A DNA stretch of 64,000 nucleotides from DASZIT01 sp963709665. GTDB lineage: Bacteria; Actinomycetota; Acidimicrobiia; Acidimicrobiales; RAAP-2. Of this stretch, positions 51,368 through 61,776 are shown piece by piece; position 1 is the stretch's first letter, and every line of letters starts with the position of its first letter. A model generated the notes under the pieces. It saw only the letters and a list, made by a program, of their open reading frames with translations, had not been told where the DNA came from and did not search any database. The position numbers and the translations under genes were made by a program. The stretch covers positions 152,025 through 216,024 of the forward strand of contig CAVPWU010000004.1 of assembly GCA_963709665.1 (NCBI GenBank), given 5' to 3'.

Positions 51368-52404
51368 TCAGCTGCTCGAGCGGCGCCGCGGCGCCAGTGA
51401 CGAGCGCGGCTTAATCATGCTGCGACCCGCAAGGGTCATTCTTCTGAGAGTTTTGAACAAATCCCTTCGGCCGGCGGGCCTTCGCGACAGCGTCAGCACT
51501 CTCAGCGATTGCGGCTGGCCGCCGTCCACTGCGCGGATGATTTGCAATCGCCCGAGCGCTCGAGAGAAGTCATCACCGACGATCTCGCCGGCGAGCAGCC
51601 TGCGCAGGAAACTCGCGTATACGTCGACCGCCTGGATCAGGATTTCACTTCGTAAATCGACGAATTGAATCCGTTTTGTGATCATCTTGGTGAGATCGTA
51701 GCATTCTACCGTCTCGCGCGGTCGATCGGGATGCCAGAGCTCCTTCCGCGTCAAGTAGCTGCGGTCGAAAAACCGATAATCGAAATCGCGGTCGCGAACG
51801 AGCCGAAGCGGATCCCGGCGACTGTGGCTTTCAAGAAGAGGCCCAAGAGTTTCACGCCACCACTTTTCATAGGTGGTGATCTTCTTTGGATCCTTCGCGT
51901 CAATCGTCCATTCGAACTCGCCCAACTCTCGTGGTCGACGTTGCGCAAAGTACAACGCAGTCTCTTCAGAGGTCCAAGCAATAAGCTCTCTCAAAATCAC
52001 CGACTGCAAGTAGAGTTGCTGTGGCATTCGCTCGAGCAATCGCCGCAACCGCCGAATTTGCTCAATTACGTTCGGATGGTGTTCAGGTGTAAGGTACCTA
52101 GTCATCCCCTCACCCTGTTTTGACTTGTGATGCTCTAGAGCCTTTGTGTCTTCGCGAGATACATCGATCGCGCAAGCGTGCACCAGTGCATCGTGCCTAA
52201 ACAGCAAATCGACCAATGCGCTCAGGTGATGGCGTGCAGCTGTCCACCCTTCAGCTCGCCCTCCCTGCGGGGCCAATCTTTGGTCAGATTATCAATCTCT
52301 CGACGGGTCGGTCCGACCTCCCTGCTTGGAAGAGCAAGCGAACACACTACGCCCCAACCTGTCGAAGGGACGAACGTCCCACCTTCATCGATAAAGATCC
52401 GCAT
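51368..52404 (-). pseudogene. DUF3800 family protein, single-base frameshift
   Basis: The N-terminus is read from ATG 52404: MRIFIDEGGTFVPSTGWGVV, with the FIDEG start that defines DUF3800, then LTKDWPRREGELKGGQLHAI, ending at a TGA. The adjacent frame continues LSALVDLLFRHDALVHACAI, through VECYDLTKMITKRIQFVDLR to the C-terminal ILIQAVDVYASFLRRLL, which contains the family's late acidic site. Adding one C at ACCTGAGC (about 52225) joins both parts into one ~345-residue protein. DUF3800 proteins have an RNase H-like look and lie near mobile or defence genes, but their activity is not established. The shift may be real or a sequencing error. Confidence 0.8.
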
Positions 52405-52647
52405 GACGCCGCCTCAATCCGCCGGCCTGTTAACAAAGCCCGATGCGACAAAGGCAGCAACAATTTGGGCGCAAAAGGGCAGAAAGCGCAGATCAACTCC
52501 ACCGGGCTGGACGCTGCGGGCGTGGCGAACCTGGTGCAGGGCTGACGATCCGACACCGGACAAGCGTGCTCTATCAGTGGCCGGAGGAATCACCCCGCAC
52601 CGAAATCGGGGACGGCCATTCCGCTAAATCAAATTACATTGCCGTTT

Positions 52648-53130
52648 TCAGTTTGCCGACGGCTGTGAGACTGGCGTAACTGGCGGCGAGGACGGCTGCG
52701 GCGGTTTCGGCTTGGGCTTCGCAGCAACTTTCTTTGGCGGTGGCGCCGCCGCCGCGGCGGCAGCTTGAGCCGCGGCAGCTTCGCGGCGAGCTTTCTCGGC
52801 AGCTACCGCCGCGAGTTCTTGTGATTTGGCCGGCGCGTCATCTTCCTTCACCAGCACATAGCCCTTTTCGGCCATGCATCCCTGTCCGACCTGGGAAACG
52901 GCTTGGCTGCGATTAGCGGCGGCGACGACGCCTGGAACCCCGCCGCCTGTAATGGTGACTCCCGACACATTGGCCTTCTGCATATCGCCCTGGCAGATCG
53001 TGCGATCCATCTCGAATTGTTGATTAACTACCGGATCGCTGACCGGGTTCATGCCGTCGGCGCGCAAATAAATCATGTGCGGCGCGCATCCCGTGAGCGC
53101 CAGCGCGGCAAGCCCGCAAGCCCAGCGCAT
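52648..53130 (-). CDS. Lipoprotein with Ala/Pro/Lys-rich tail
   Basis: A 160-residue protein with a lipoprotein signal (RWACGLAALALTGCAPHMIY; lipobox LTGC). The mature part includes EMDRTICQGDMQKANVSG and QVGQGCMAEKGYVLVKED, with two cysteines that may pair, then a helical Ala/Glu run and a Pro/Lys tail. It is probably anchored in the periplasm of the alphaproteobacterium. The pattern is common in Bradyrhizobium, without an assigned role. Confidence 0.8.
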   Translation of the reverse strand: MRWACGLAALALTGCAPHMIYLRADGMNPVSDPVVNQQFEMDRTICQGDMQKANVSGVTITGGGVPGVVAAANRSQAVSQVGQGCMAEKGYVLVKEDDAPAKSQELAAVAAEKARREAAAAQAAAAAAAPPPKKVAAKPKPKPPQPSSPPVTPVSQPSAN

Positions 53131-53246
53131 TGCACAGCCCCCACACGCCCCTCTGCATAGTCCGGCAACTATGACGGGAATGCAAGGGTAGGTTGAGGTC
53201 CGCGCAGTTCGGCAAACCTTTCGCGGCGCGTATCCGAATAGGGAAA

Positions 53247-53271
53247 GCCGTCGGCGTGTCGCACCGACGGC
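53247..53271. repeat. Perfect 8-bp inverted repeat in a gene-free region
   Basis: GCCGTCGG-CGTGTCGCA-CCGACGGC forms a stable stem with a 9-base loop, without a T run. It lies between the lipoprotein gene and the disrupted gene at 53427. The 53131-53426 interval shows nothing else. Confidence 0.5.
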
Positions 53272-53426
53272 TCCCAGGTCTTAAACCGCACTAACCGAGC
53301 TTGGGGAGCGGGGTCGTGCGAGTGCTGCTACGCAACTGATGGATGCAAATTGCTTCGTGGCCTTTAAGTCAATGACCATCGCTTACTTTTCAACAAGACT
53401 CTAAGGGGTAACTTGCGCGCCGAGGC

Positions 53427-53834
53427 CTACGCTACGACTTCGAGCCTTTCCTGCGCCTTGGCCTCAATCGCGGTTTTGGGCGCGGCCGGCAGCTGCAGCA
53501 CCATCGCCTTCTGGCCCGGCGTCAATCTCGTCAACTTAACGAGGGTGCCGTCCGGGAACTCAAGAGCGTCGTGGTGCGTGATCTCATTATCTAGATCGGT
53601 TTGTCAAAACATCGCGGTCCGGTGAGCGTATTGCGTCCGGTCCCGGGACATTGTGAAGTCGGCGGTGATTTCGACGTCGAACGCCAGCTCGGTGCCCGGC
53701 AGCACGCAAACCGCTATTTCCGGATCGGCCGGCGAGACGAAACCACGCGAGCCGGACGGGAACGCTTTGACTTCCAGATTGTCGCCGACATTGGCGGCCC
53801 GTGATTTAACATGCATCAGGGAATAGTCGCACAT
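53427..53834 (-). pseudogene. Conserved rhizobial protein interrupted by an in-frame TGA
   Basis: From ATG 53834: CDYSLMHVKSRAANVGDNLE, FPSGSRGFVSPADPEIAVCV and LPGTELAFDVEITADF, then TGA at 53606-53604. In the same frame it continues QTDLDNEITHHDALEFPDGT and VKLTRLTPGQKAMVLQLPAA to a TAG at 53429. Both halves match one family (start MCDYSL-HV-SR, later HHDALEFPDG and G-x-ATVLQLP) that is frequent in Bradyrhizobium. The TGA stands where the family has Arg (CGA to TGA is one transition). Read-through, a recent nonsense mutation or an error are all possible. Confidence 0.75.
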
Positions 53835-54074
53835 CGGAGGTGCTCCTTTGCTGTCGCTCCCCGGAAGCGCTCTGATTCGAATCTTAGCACGAGTTGCCTA
53901 GTTACGGAGAATCTCTTGACGGTACGCGGCGCGCCGCCGGCGTGCTGTAAGAAAAAAATCAGCTCAGGATTTCGAAGCGCCACCCCAAAACGGCGAACTG
54001 TGTTGCCGGTCACATCGTTCAAAGCGAGCGCAGGCCATGGTGCAATTGTCACTGCCGGGGCAATGGAGCGAGCC

Positions 54075-54281
54075 ATGAGCATGACGAGCCTTCACATAAC
54101 TGCCGTCCGTTCGAGCCGCTTGCCGCGTTGGAGTGAGTTATGGGCATTGATCATCGAATGGCGCAGGCGCGCACATTCTCGATACGAACTGATGATGCTC
54201 GACGATCGCGAACTCTTGGATATGCGCCTGACCCGTCTGGATGTCTGTCACGAGTGCGACAAGCCATTCTGGCGGGCCTGA
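54075..54281 (+). CDS. DUF1127 family small protein
   Basis: A 68-residue protein read from ATG 54075. SELWALIIEWRRRAHSRYEL leads to MMLDDRELLDMRLTRLDV, the DUF1127 signature in which an Arg-rich helix precedes L-D-DR-L-DM-L. Some family members bind RNA or regulate phosphate and nitrogen metabolism in alphaproteobacteria. The tail CHECDKPFWRA is the usual C-terminal extension of rhizobial versions. A terminator follows within 80 bases. Confidence 0.85.
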   Translation: MSMTSLHITAVRSSRLPRWSELWALIIEWRRRAHSRYELMMLDDRELLDMRLTRLDVCHECDKPFWRA

Positions 54282-54325
54282 TCAACAAGACAGCAATTCA
54301 GCGCGAACCTTGCCGCGGCAACTAA

Positions 54326-54356
54326 AAGGGCGGTCGGAGCTGCCCTTAGCTTTTTT
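54326..54356 (+). terminator. Rho-independent terminator after the DUF1127 gene
   Basis: AAGGGC, 10-base loop, GCCCTT, then AGCTTTTTT. It lies about 45 bases after the stop codon. Confidence 0.7.
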
Positions 54357-54393
54357 CATACATCCCACTTAGAGGCCGTTTCGAAACTGGTTT

Positions 54394-57300
54394 TTAGGCG
54401 TGCAGCTCGTCGAGCAGATCCTTGGCTTCTTTCAGGTCGAGCGTATCGAAGCCTTCGGTGAACCAGCCATAGACCGGAGCGAGAAGATCGCGGCCTTCCT
54501 CCCGCTTGCCCTGATCGCGCCAGAGCCGCGCGAGGCTTGTGGCGGCTCTGAGTTCGGCCGAGCGGGCCTGCTGTTGACGTGCTGCCAACACCGAATTCTT
54601 CAACGCATCCTCGGCTGCCGACAAGTCACCTGGGGCGGCCATAAGCGAGTGGGCCTTGTCATGGAGTAGCCGGGGCAACCATCTCCGTTCTCCGGTTTCT
54701 TCTGCAACATGGATCGCTTCCTCGATCACTTTGAGCGCAGCCGGGAAATCGCCGACCAGATGAAGAACCTCGGCCATAATCCCTAGCTGAAACGAAATAC
54801 GAGCGAAGCCACTGCGTCGTGTTTCAGCGAGGCCTTCCTTGGCTAGCTCGCAACCTTTATCAGGTCGCCCCGTCACCGCAGCCGCCCAGCCTCGGAGGAT
54901 CTTTGCGGTGCTGCCAAAGTGTCCAAGCCCCATTTGATGGTTGTCGAGTAGGCGCTGCATTGCTGCACACCGCTCTTCGACGATCTCCGGCTCGCGCCGC
55001 ATCATCGCAACGCTGGACCCGAAGCTCAGCGCCATGGCAGAGGTAAACGGATCGCCGAGCGTGCGGCCGAGTCCTATTGCCTCGGCACTCAGCACGCCGG
55101 CGCGGTCAGGGAAGCCGGCAAACCAAGCCGCGAAGCCGCCTATCATGCGAGCGCACATGCCAGGGTCGTGACCGCCGTAACGCAAGCTGTGAGAACGATG
55201 CTCGTGGATATTGTAGAGGTTTATTCCTTCCTCGGCATGGCGGAGAGCGGAGCAGTCATCGCCCAGCCCGAATAGCGTCGTCCAAGCGGAATGGTGCGCT
55301 TGTAGCAGCAGCCCTCGATCCTGGCTTGCTTCCCCCAAGCCAATGAGTTCCTCCGCTAACTGGCGAGCATGGTCCAGTCGGCTCCGATGGTGCACGACGT
55401 ACCAGAGACCCCAGCTTGCTGCAAAACGCTGCCCGGCATTATCGCCCTCTGCGCATAGACTTCGAGCGAGCCTATACACCTCCTCCACACCAGCCGAGGC
55501 AAAGCCCTCGACTCTTAGCAGCATGGGCCCCAGCTCCAGCAGAATAGCGAGTTCCAGCTCGCGTTTTGCCGGCCCATCGTCGAGCCTGGACGACAACTCG
55601 CGAGCGCGCGAGAGGTGCTGTACGGCTTCGGCATTGGCCCAACGCTCTGCCGCGACGTGTGCCGCCTCCCGCAGGTAACGTGCGGCTTTGTCGAGCATTC
55701 CAGCCTCCGTGCAGTGCCGCGCCAAAACCTCGGGCTGGTTTTCAGCAATTTCAGCGAACTGATTTTCAATGGTGTCGGCGATGCGAGCGTGAAGCGCCCG
55801 TCTCGGCTCGCGCAGTAATGTGCCGTAGGCAGCGTCCCGTACCAGTGCGTGCTTGAACAGATAAGTCGCGTGCGGCGGCACACCCTGCCGAAACAGCAAA
55901 CCAGCCGCAATGAGACGATCTAGCGCCGATCCCAGTTCCGCTGCCGGCTTGCGCATCACCGCAGCCAATAGGGCATGCGAGAACTCGCGCCCGATCGCCG
56001 CCCCGATCTGCGCCACTTCCTTCGCGGGGCCGAGCCGGTCGAGCCGCGCCATCAGCGAGGCGTGCAAGCTTGCGGGAACCGCCAGGGCCGGGGACGGAAC
56101 CGCCGCAACCGTGCGTCGCGCTTCGCCCTCGCCCTCCGCCTCCAACACTGCCTTCGTCATCTCCTCGACGAACAGGGGAATGCCGTCGGTGCGCTCCACG
56201 ATCTCCGCCATCACGTCCGCCGGTAGCTCCTTGTTGCCGACAAGGCGCGCGATGATGGCTTCCGCTTCACGCTCGCCAAGCCGGTTGAGCGTCACGCTCG
56301 TCACACCCGACTGTCCCACCCACGGCGGGTTGAATTCGGGGCGGAAAGTTACGATGAGCAGCACCGGAAGGGTTTTAATTCGGTCCACAGCCCGACCGAA
56401 CGCTTCCAGGCTCGTGGGGTCGGTCCAATGCGCGTCCTCGAAGATCATCAGCACCGGTTGCTGGCTTGCCAATCCCGCGACTTGCGCCGTCAGCGCTTCC
56501 AGCGTTCTTTGCCTGCGCTGTTGCGGGGTCAACGCGAGCGCGGGATAGCGTCCATCATTCGGCAGCGACAGCATCTCGGCGAAGAGTGCGGCATCCTCAG
56601 GCGAGGTCGAGGTCTGTGCCAGCACCGCATCGAGCTTGTCGAGCTTCGCTTGCGGGTTGTCGTCGTACCCCAGTCCGGCGGCGCGTTCCATCTGGCCGAT
56701 GATCGGATAAAGCGCGCTGTCGGTGTGCTGCGGCGAACAGAAATAGCGCAACCGCGTGTGCGGTTCGGTGGCGAGGTGTTCCAGCAGCGCGGCCGTGAGC
56801 CGCGATTTGCCGATACCTCCCTCGCCGGAGAGCAGCACCACCTGGCCTTCGCCGGTCTTGGCCCTCGACCAGCGCCGCAGTAGCAATTCGAGTTCTTCTT
56901 CCCGCCCGACCAGACGCGGTCAGGCCGGTCGTGTGCAGTGCCTCGAAGTGGCCTTCCGCCGAACTCGCCCGCAGCGCCGCCCAGGCCCGCACCGGCCCGG
57001 GGATGCCCTTGAGGTCCTTTGCCCCGAGGTCCTCCAGCTCGAAGAGATTGCCGAGAAGTTGTCGCGTGCCGTCGGCAATGACGACGGTATTCGGCTCGGC
57101 GATCCCTTGCAGGCGCGCCGCGAGGTTCGGCGTCTCGCCGACGATGCCACGCTCTTGTGCCTCGCCCGATCCGATCAGGTCGCCGACCACGACCAGACCG
57201 GTCGCGATGCCGACACGGGTTTGCAGGGGAGCGTCATGCTTGAGCGAACTGACAGCACCAATCAGCTCCAGCCCCGCCCGCACCGCCTGCGCGGCGTCGT

Positions 57301-57760
57301 CCTCATGGGCCTGCGGATAGCCGAAATAAACCAGCACGCCGTCGCCCATGTATTTGGCCACGAAGCCGCCGAAGCGGCGAACCGTCTCGGCGACGCATTT
57401 CTGGTAGGCGGAAATGACCTCGCGCAGGTCCTCGGGGTCCATGCGGGCGGAGAGCGCTGTTGAACCAACGAGGTCCGAGAACATCACCGTGACTTGGCGG
57501 CGTTCGGCGGCATCCTGCGGCCGCGGCGCGGCGGGTATGGCGGCCGCAACGGCGACTTCAGGTTCGCTCTTCTTGATGTCCTTGAGGTCGGCAATGGCGC
57601 GTAGCAGTTTGCGGCGATGTCCGAGCGACGCCACGCCGACTTTTTCGAGGTCCTGATCGGTCAGATCACCTAAGATCGTGAAATCAATATCGTTCTCGGC
57701 AAAGCGCTGCGCGTACTCAGACATGCCGAGCGTTGCGAGCCAGTCCGCAATCTCCTGCAT
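54394..57760 (-). pseudogene. SAM-domain adenylate/guanylate cyclase with AAA ATPase and TPR region, frameshifted
   Basis: From ATG 57760 an N-terminal SAM domain (EIADWLATLGMSEYAQRFAE, then SLGHRRKLLRAIADL) is followed by a class III cyclase domain at residues ~85-260: metal Asp residues in VTVMFSDLVGSTAL and KYMGDGVLVYFGYP, and the transition-state Asn/Arg in GETPNLAARLQG. After ALHTTGLT the frame breaks near 56913-56920 (an extra base at GCGTCTGG). The shifted frame gives LLSGEGGIGKSRL (Walker A), LMIFEDAHWTDPTSLEA (Walker B) and ~500 residues of TPR-like helices. The intact protein would have ~1120 residues. Such cyclases occur in many copies in Bradyrhizobium. If the shift is real, the cyclase domain could still be made alone. 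Confidence 0.88.
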
Positions 57761-58099
57761 CGCAGCCCCGCCTCCGGCGGAGTAATCTTGGCCAGACCGA
57801 ACTTCTGGTCCAAAGCGACAGACAGGTTTTCCGACTAATTCCTGGCACGATACACCGCCGGACTAGACAGGCCAAGCAAGTGTCCTCGGCGCTGCCGCGG
57901 TGCACCGAAGTCTCGCCGCCAACGGTCGAGTTGGGTCATCAACGCCTAATCGACGAGGGTCCGCGTAATGTCGGCTTGTCCCCTAAACTTCGGACGTATC
58001 GCTGCGTCGCGGCGAACGGTAGAAACGGGGCCAGGAGTGTCCGCCCCTGGGTTCGCCGACCAGACAGAGGACGCGAGCGCGTCTTGATACGAGCCTCGG
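57761..58099. other. Gene-free interval
   Basis: About 340 bases between the cyclase start and the end of the methyltransferase gene. It must contain the cyclase promoter; no clear box or structure was identified. Confidence 0.5.
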
Positions 58100-59163
58100 C
58101 TACGCCCGGGCCTCAAGGACCATGTTGAACGGCCCAGCAAACGCCCTTCGAATCCGCGTAAACCCGCCATCGCGAATGACCTCGGTGAGCTTGATCTCGC
58201 CCGCCTGCGCGCCCAAGCCTTCGCCTACTTCTTGGTCCAGTGAAGTCGGTACGCAGATCATAGTCGAACCGTTGTAATAAAGCCGGCCAACGGGATTCAT
58301 GTTGTCTTCCGGACGATCGCCAGCAATTGGTTCGACTATCATCCAAGTTCCGTCGGCCTTCATGATGCGACGCATATGGGCCGCGCAACCTCTCGGATCG
58401 CCCATGTCATGTAAACAGTCGAAAAATGTCACGAGGTCAAAGCCGGATTCCTTGATGTCCTTGGCGCTTGCCTCCTTAAAGCTTACGCGATCACCCAAGC
58501 CATGCTGGACGGCATGTCGATTTGCCTCTTCAATGGAAGGCGCGTGAAAATCGTACCCGACAAACCGACTTTTGGGAAAAGCCTGCGCCATCAGCAGAGT
58601 GGAAAAGCCGACGCCGCAGCCGACATCGGCGACCTTGGCACCCGACTTTAGCTTCGCTTCGACTCCATCAAGGGCTGGCAGCCAGCTCTGTACAATGTTG
58701 TTCACGTAGCCCGGTCGGAAGAACATACCAGTCGCGCAGAACAGGCACCCTGCCAATCGCCCCAGCGCACACCGGCACCTGTTCGGAATGAATGCTCGAC
58801 CTTTGGTTCTCCCTCGATCATAGCGGCCACGAGGTCGAAGGCTCCGGCCAGATAAACCGGACTGTCCTTTTCGGTAAAGACCATGGCCTGTTCTGGCGAC
58901 AGACTGAATTTCCGTGAGGTCGCGTTGTAGTCGACGAAGCCATTCGCCGCTTGAGCGAGTGCCCACTCGCGGACATATCGCTCAGTCAGTCCACCTGCCC
59001 GTTTCGCCAACTGGTCGGACGTAGCTGGGCCGCCTTCGTGTAGAGCATCGAATAGGCCGAGTCTCAGTCCGATGCGAACCGTCGGCACACTAAATGCACC
59101 ACCGAGGTCACCCAGCATTTTGCCAACGAATGCGTTGAGTTTCTCTTGGTCAAGTTGCGCCAT
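58100..59163 (-). pseudogene. SAM-dependent methyltransferase with winged-helix N-terminus, frameshifted
   Basis: From ATG 59163: AQLDQEKLNAFVGKMLGDLG, a winged-helix dimerisation region (LGLFDALHEGGPATSDQLAK, RYVREWALAQAANGFV) and EHSFRTGAGVRWGDWQG. There the frame is lost near 58746-58753; restoring one G in the G run continues CLFCATGMFFRPGYVNNIVQ and the Rossmann core VADVGCGVGFSTLLMAQAFP, FVGYDF, FFDCLHDMGDP and MIVEPIAGDRPEDN. Total length is ~354 residues, normal for this family of small-molecule methyltransferases. The substrate is unknown. The two pieces alone would lack either dimerisation or catalysis. Confidence 0.85.
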
Positions 59164-59604
59164 GTTCGATCTCCTCCTTGGACAGCTATTGACCTGCTTA
59201 GTCCTCAAATCCGCGCTGACCTAACGGGGGCCGCCCGGCATAGACATTCTGGATTTTTCGATTTGTCGCCGGCCGATGGCATGGCTGGCTGCGGTTCGTC
59301 GGCGGGACTTTCGGCACGTCCCACTCGCAGCTTCGAAATAAAGATACAGCAAATCGTCCGGCAAGAAAGGAGCGCTTTTGCTTCATTTTCGATTGGCTTG
59401 TCGTCACACCGCCATGTCGCCTTTGGGTCAATCGCCACCGAAACGCGATGTCCGCAGCACGTCCGCTTTTCCCGATAACAGACATTCACCGGCGTGATCG
59501 TGATGTCCGTGGAGGGCACCACAAGCTGACTTATGCCACCGCAGCAAGCACCTTCTCGCGCAATGACTCGCCCGAGCGCTTCCAGCTCGGCTGGTAAGCT
59601 AAGT
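59164..59604. other. Gene-free interval
   Basis: About 440 bases. Short open frames on both strands have no ribosome site or recognisable pattern. It should hold the promoter of the methyltransferase gene. Confidence 0.5.
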
Positions 59605-60645
59605 TTACACGATCGTCCCGTGACGTGCTGCTAAGCTCTTCTTCTGATGCGGCGTGCCGAGGTAGGGAAATTCCCTGAGAATGTCGGCGTGCGGTTTCAA
59701 ACCGCTGGCAGGGCATTCGCCTTTGGTTAGGAACGCGAGGCGGTAATCGATCACGTCGTCAGTGAAGACGCGGCCGTTGGGATACTTCGCGGGTTCCGAC
59801 GGATCGAAACTCAGTACATCGGGCAGTGTTCGCTCCTTGTCGATCTCGGCAATCGCTTCTTCACGCGAGTAATTTCCCGTGTGGCCCATCAGATGCACGA
59901 ATTGTTCGAGCCAGCGTTTGCGATCGTTCACCGGCTCGCTGGCGTTGTACTCCAGCTTCGTATCGTCGGTGTTGAAAAAGCTGCTGACGCTCGGATGGCC
60001 CGCGCGATCGACATGGTTCAGCTTGCCATCCTGCCGCAGGCTGCATCGTCCCCAGATGCGGAGTTCGGATTTCGCTGCGAGTTCGCTCGTTGGCAGTTCC
60101 ACCGCCGTCGAGAAAACGTTGGCTTCGGTATTCGAATCCACGCCAGTCCACGGTGACTTGCCCGTTAAGTGAGGCTCGGTGAAATTCCGCTTACCGCTGA
60201 TGTCGAACAGATTCTTGATGCCGTCAAAATCGAAGAAGAAAGCGTCGCTGCGACTGCCGGCAAAGAACGTGTAGTCGCCCGCCTTGACGATGTTGGGCTT
60301 GGGGCCGAACGAGACTTCTGCGTCGGAGACGATTTTCTTCCCGACAGCTTCGGGCGAGCGCGATTCCGCGCCTTTGGCCAGAAAGACATTGAAAGTCTGT
60401 TTGCCGTTCTGCGGCTTCGAAAAAACGTAACTGAGCGCGATGTCCGTCAGCAAATCACCGTCGGTGTCGATGTTGAGGCGGTAAATGGCGTCGGGATGGA
60501 GCGCGTCGGCATTTGGATTTGCGTTGAGGATGATGACGGTTTTCGAAGGGTCGCTGGGCGACTGAAAGGCATAAAGATCGCAAAGGTCGAGCCGTTGGTC
60601 GCCGAGCGGCGGACCGAGGCTGAGTTCGGTAAAATGGTTCGACAT
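59605..60645 (-). CDS. DUF4331 family protein
   Basis: A 346-residue protein from ATG 60645, with GAAAGGAAGG upstream. It starts MSNHFTELSLGPPLGDQRLD, then LCDLYAFQSPSDPSKTVIIL and NPNADALHPDAIYRLNIDTD, the signature of DUF4331, a secreted-looking beta-rich family with a DxxD-type start in which Asp residues may bind calcium. TGVDSNTEANVFSTAVELPT and VDRAGHPSVSSFFNTDD are also typical. No signal peptide is visible, unlike many relatives. The function is unknown; some family members are stress- or cold-induced. It is intact, in contrast to its neighbours. Confidence 0.85.
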   Translation of the reverse strand: MSNHFTELSLGPPLGDQRLDLCDLYAFQSPSDPSKTVIILNANPNADALHPDAIYRLNIDTDGDLLTDIALSYVFSKPQNGKQTFNVFLAKGAESRSPEAVGKKIVSDAEVSFGPKPNIVKAGDYTFFAGSRSDAFFFDFDGIKNLFDISGKRNFTEPHLTGKSPWTGVDSNTEANVFSTAVELPTSELAAKSELRIWGRCSLRQDGKLNHVDRAGHPSVSSFFNTDDTKLEYNASEPVNDRKRWLEQFVHLMGHTGNYSREEAIAEIDKERTLPDVLSFDPSEPAKYPNGRVFTDDVIDYRLAFLTKGECPASGLKPHADILREFPYLGTPHQKKSLAARHGTIV

Positions 60646-60930
60646 TTTTTCCTTCCTTTCAACCCGCTGGCCGCTTGCGCCGGCGCGTCGTTTCACTGTG
60701 TGCCACTGGACTTCAGACTTGCATCGTATCGGCTCATACCGATGCTCTGGAAGGGGCTCGAACGGGCTTTGTGCAAGCGCACACTGAGGCAAACTCAACG
60801 TCGCACATGGGTCAAAAGCCGGCATCGTCTAAGCGCTTTATGATGTCGGCTCGTGCCAACAACGGACAAGCTGGGCATCCGTTGCGATACCCGCCGTTGC
60901 CTCGAACCCGCTCCGGAGTCCGGGCTCGCA

Positions 60931-61200
60931 TCAGCCGCGCTGCGGTGATTTGGCGGCTTCGATCATTAGATTTCGAAACGCGGCGTCGGGCGATCTCGGC
61001 CGCGACAACTCGCAATTGAGACGGGCCCAATCCATTGCATCGTCGGTATAAATTTCCGCGATGACTGAGAGGCCATTCATGTCATCAAAAGCACCGCCAG
61101 CAAAAGCTTGACGGTTCGGAACAATATCGACGTGCCACCGAAGCGTGGTGCCACAATACGGGCAGAACTCGTACTGAACCTTACTCCCGCTTGCACCCAC
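60931..61200 (-). pseudogene. GFA (glutathione-dependent formaldehyde-activating) family protein, C-terminal part
   Basis: An 89-residue reading from GTG 61200: GASGSKVQYEFCPYCGTTLR, the second zinc-binding segment (CPYCG) of GFA/CENP-V-fold proteins, then FAGGAFDDMNGLSVIAEIYT. In-frame sequence upstream keeps family character (RIEPGTSLTSARRVRTYTRV) but I find no start or the N-terminal CxC zinc motif in frame, so the gene appears truncated or shifted near 61300. GFA proteins bind thiols and zinc, and are often of unknown substrate. Confidence 0.6.
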
Positions 61201-61379
61201 GCGCGTATAAGTTCGAACTCGGCGCGCGCTCGTAAGCGAGGTTCCTGGCTCAATCCGCGTGCTCGTGTGGCGCGCAAAACGATAAAGGTTTGGGGGCCAA
61301 TACGCCTTCCTGTTTTTCTCTGTATAAATTGCGCCGCTGGCGTCCTGCGGTAGCTGTTCTCACGGTGTAAAAAATTACG

Positions 61380-61676
61380 CTAGTGGCGTTTGCCAGAGGG
61401 CAGCGCGTCAGTTTCCCGGCATTGATCGTTCGCAACGTCGAAGACCAGCCACGGATCGCGTTCAATCATCGATAAGAGCACGCGGGCGGCTCCGGTTGGC
61501 TCGCGCCGGCGCTGCTCCCAATTTCTGAGTGTCCTGACGGGAACACCGATGAGATTTGCGAACGTCTCTTGTGTGGCGCCAATGCCCCCGCGAGTCCCCA
61601 ACCTAATTGCTCGCACATCTAATGAGCCGCGTTCAGGTGTTTTTACTACGGCGAGACCTGGACGTCGGCGCTGCAT
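61380..61676 (-). CDS. Helix-turn-helix regulator, antitoxin-like
   Basis: A 98-residue protein. The Cro/C1-type HTH reads ATQETFANLIGVPVRTLRNW, then EQRRREPTGAARVLLSMIER, as in HigA/NadS-type antitoxins. The usual toxin gene upstream is absent, so it is either an orphan or a phage-type regulator. Copies of AAATTACGC lie on both sides of the gene (61371 and 61702), possible operators. Confidence 0.8.
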   Translation of the reverse strand: MQRRRPGLAVVKTPERGSLDVRAIRLGTRGGIGATQETFANLIGVPVRTLRNWEQRRREPTGAARVLLSMIERDPWLVFDVANDQCRETDALPSGKRH

Positions 61677-61776
61677 TTTTATCTCCGTTAAATCCCATTA
61701 GAAATTACGCCAACGGCGCACCGTACGATCAATGATGTGCACCGCTTATCAACCGAGTTCGCCACCTCACCGGTAA

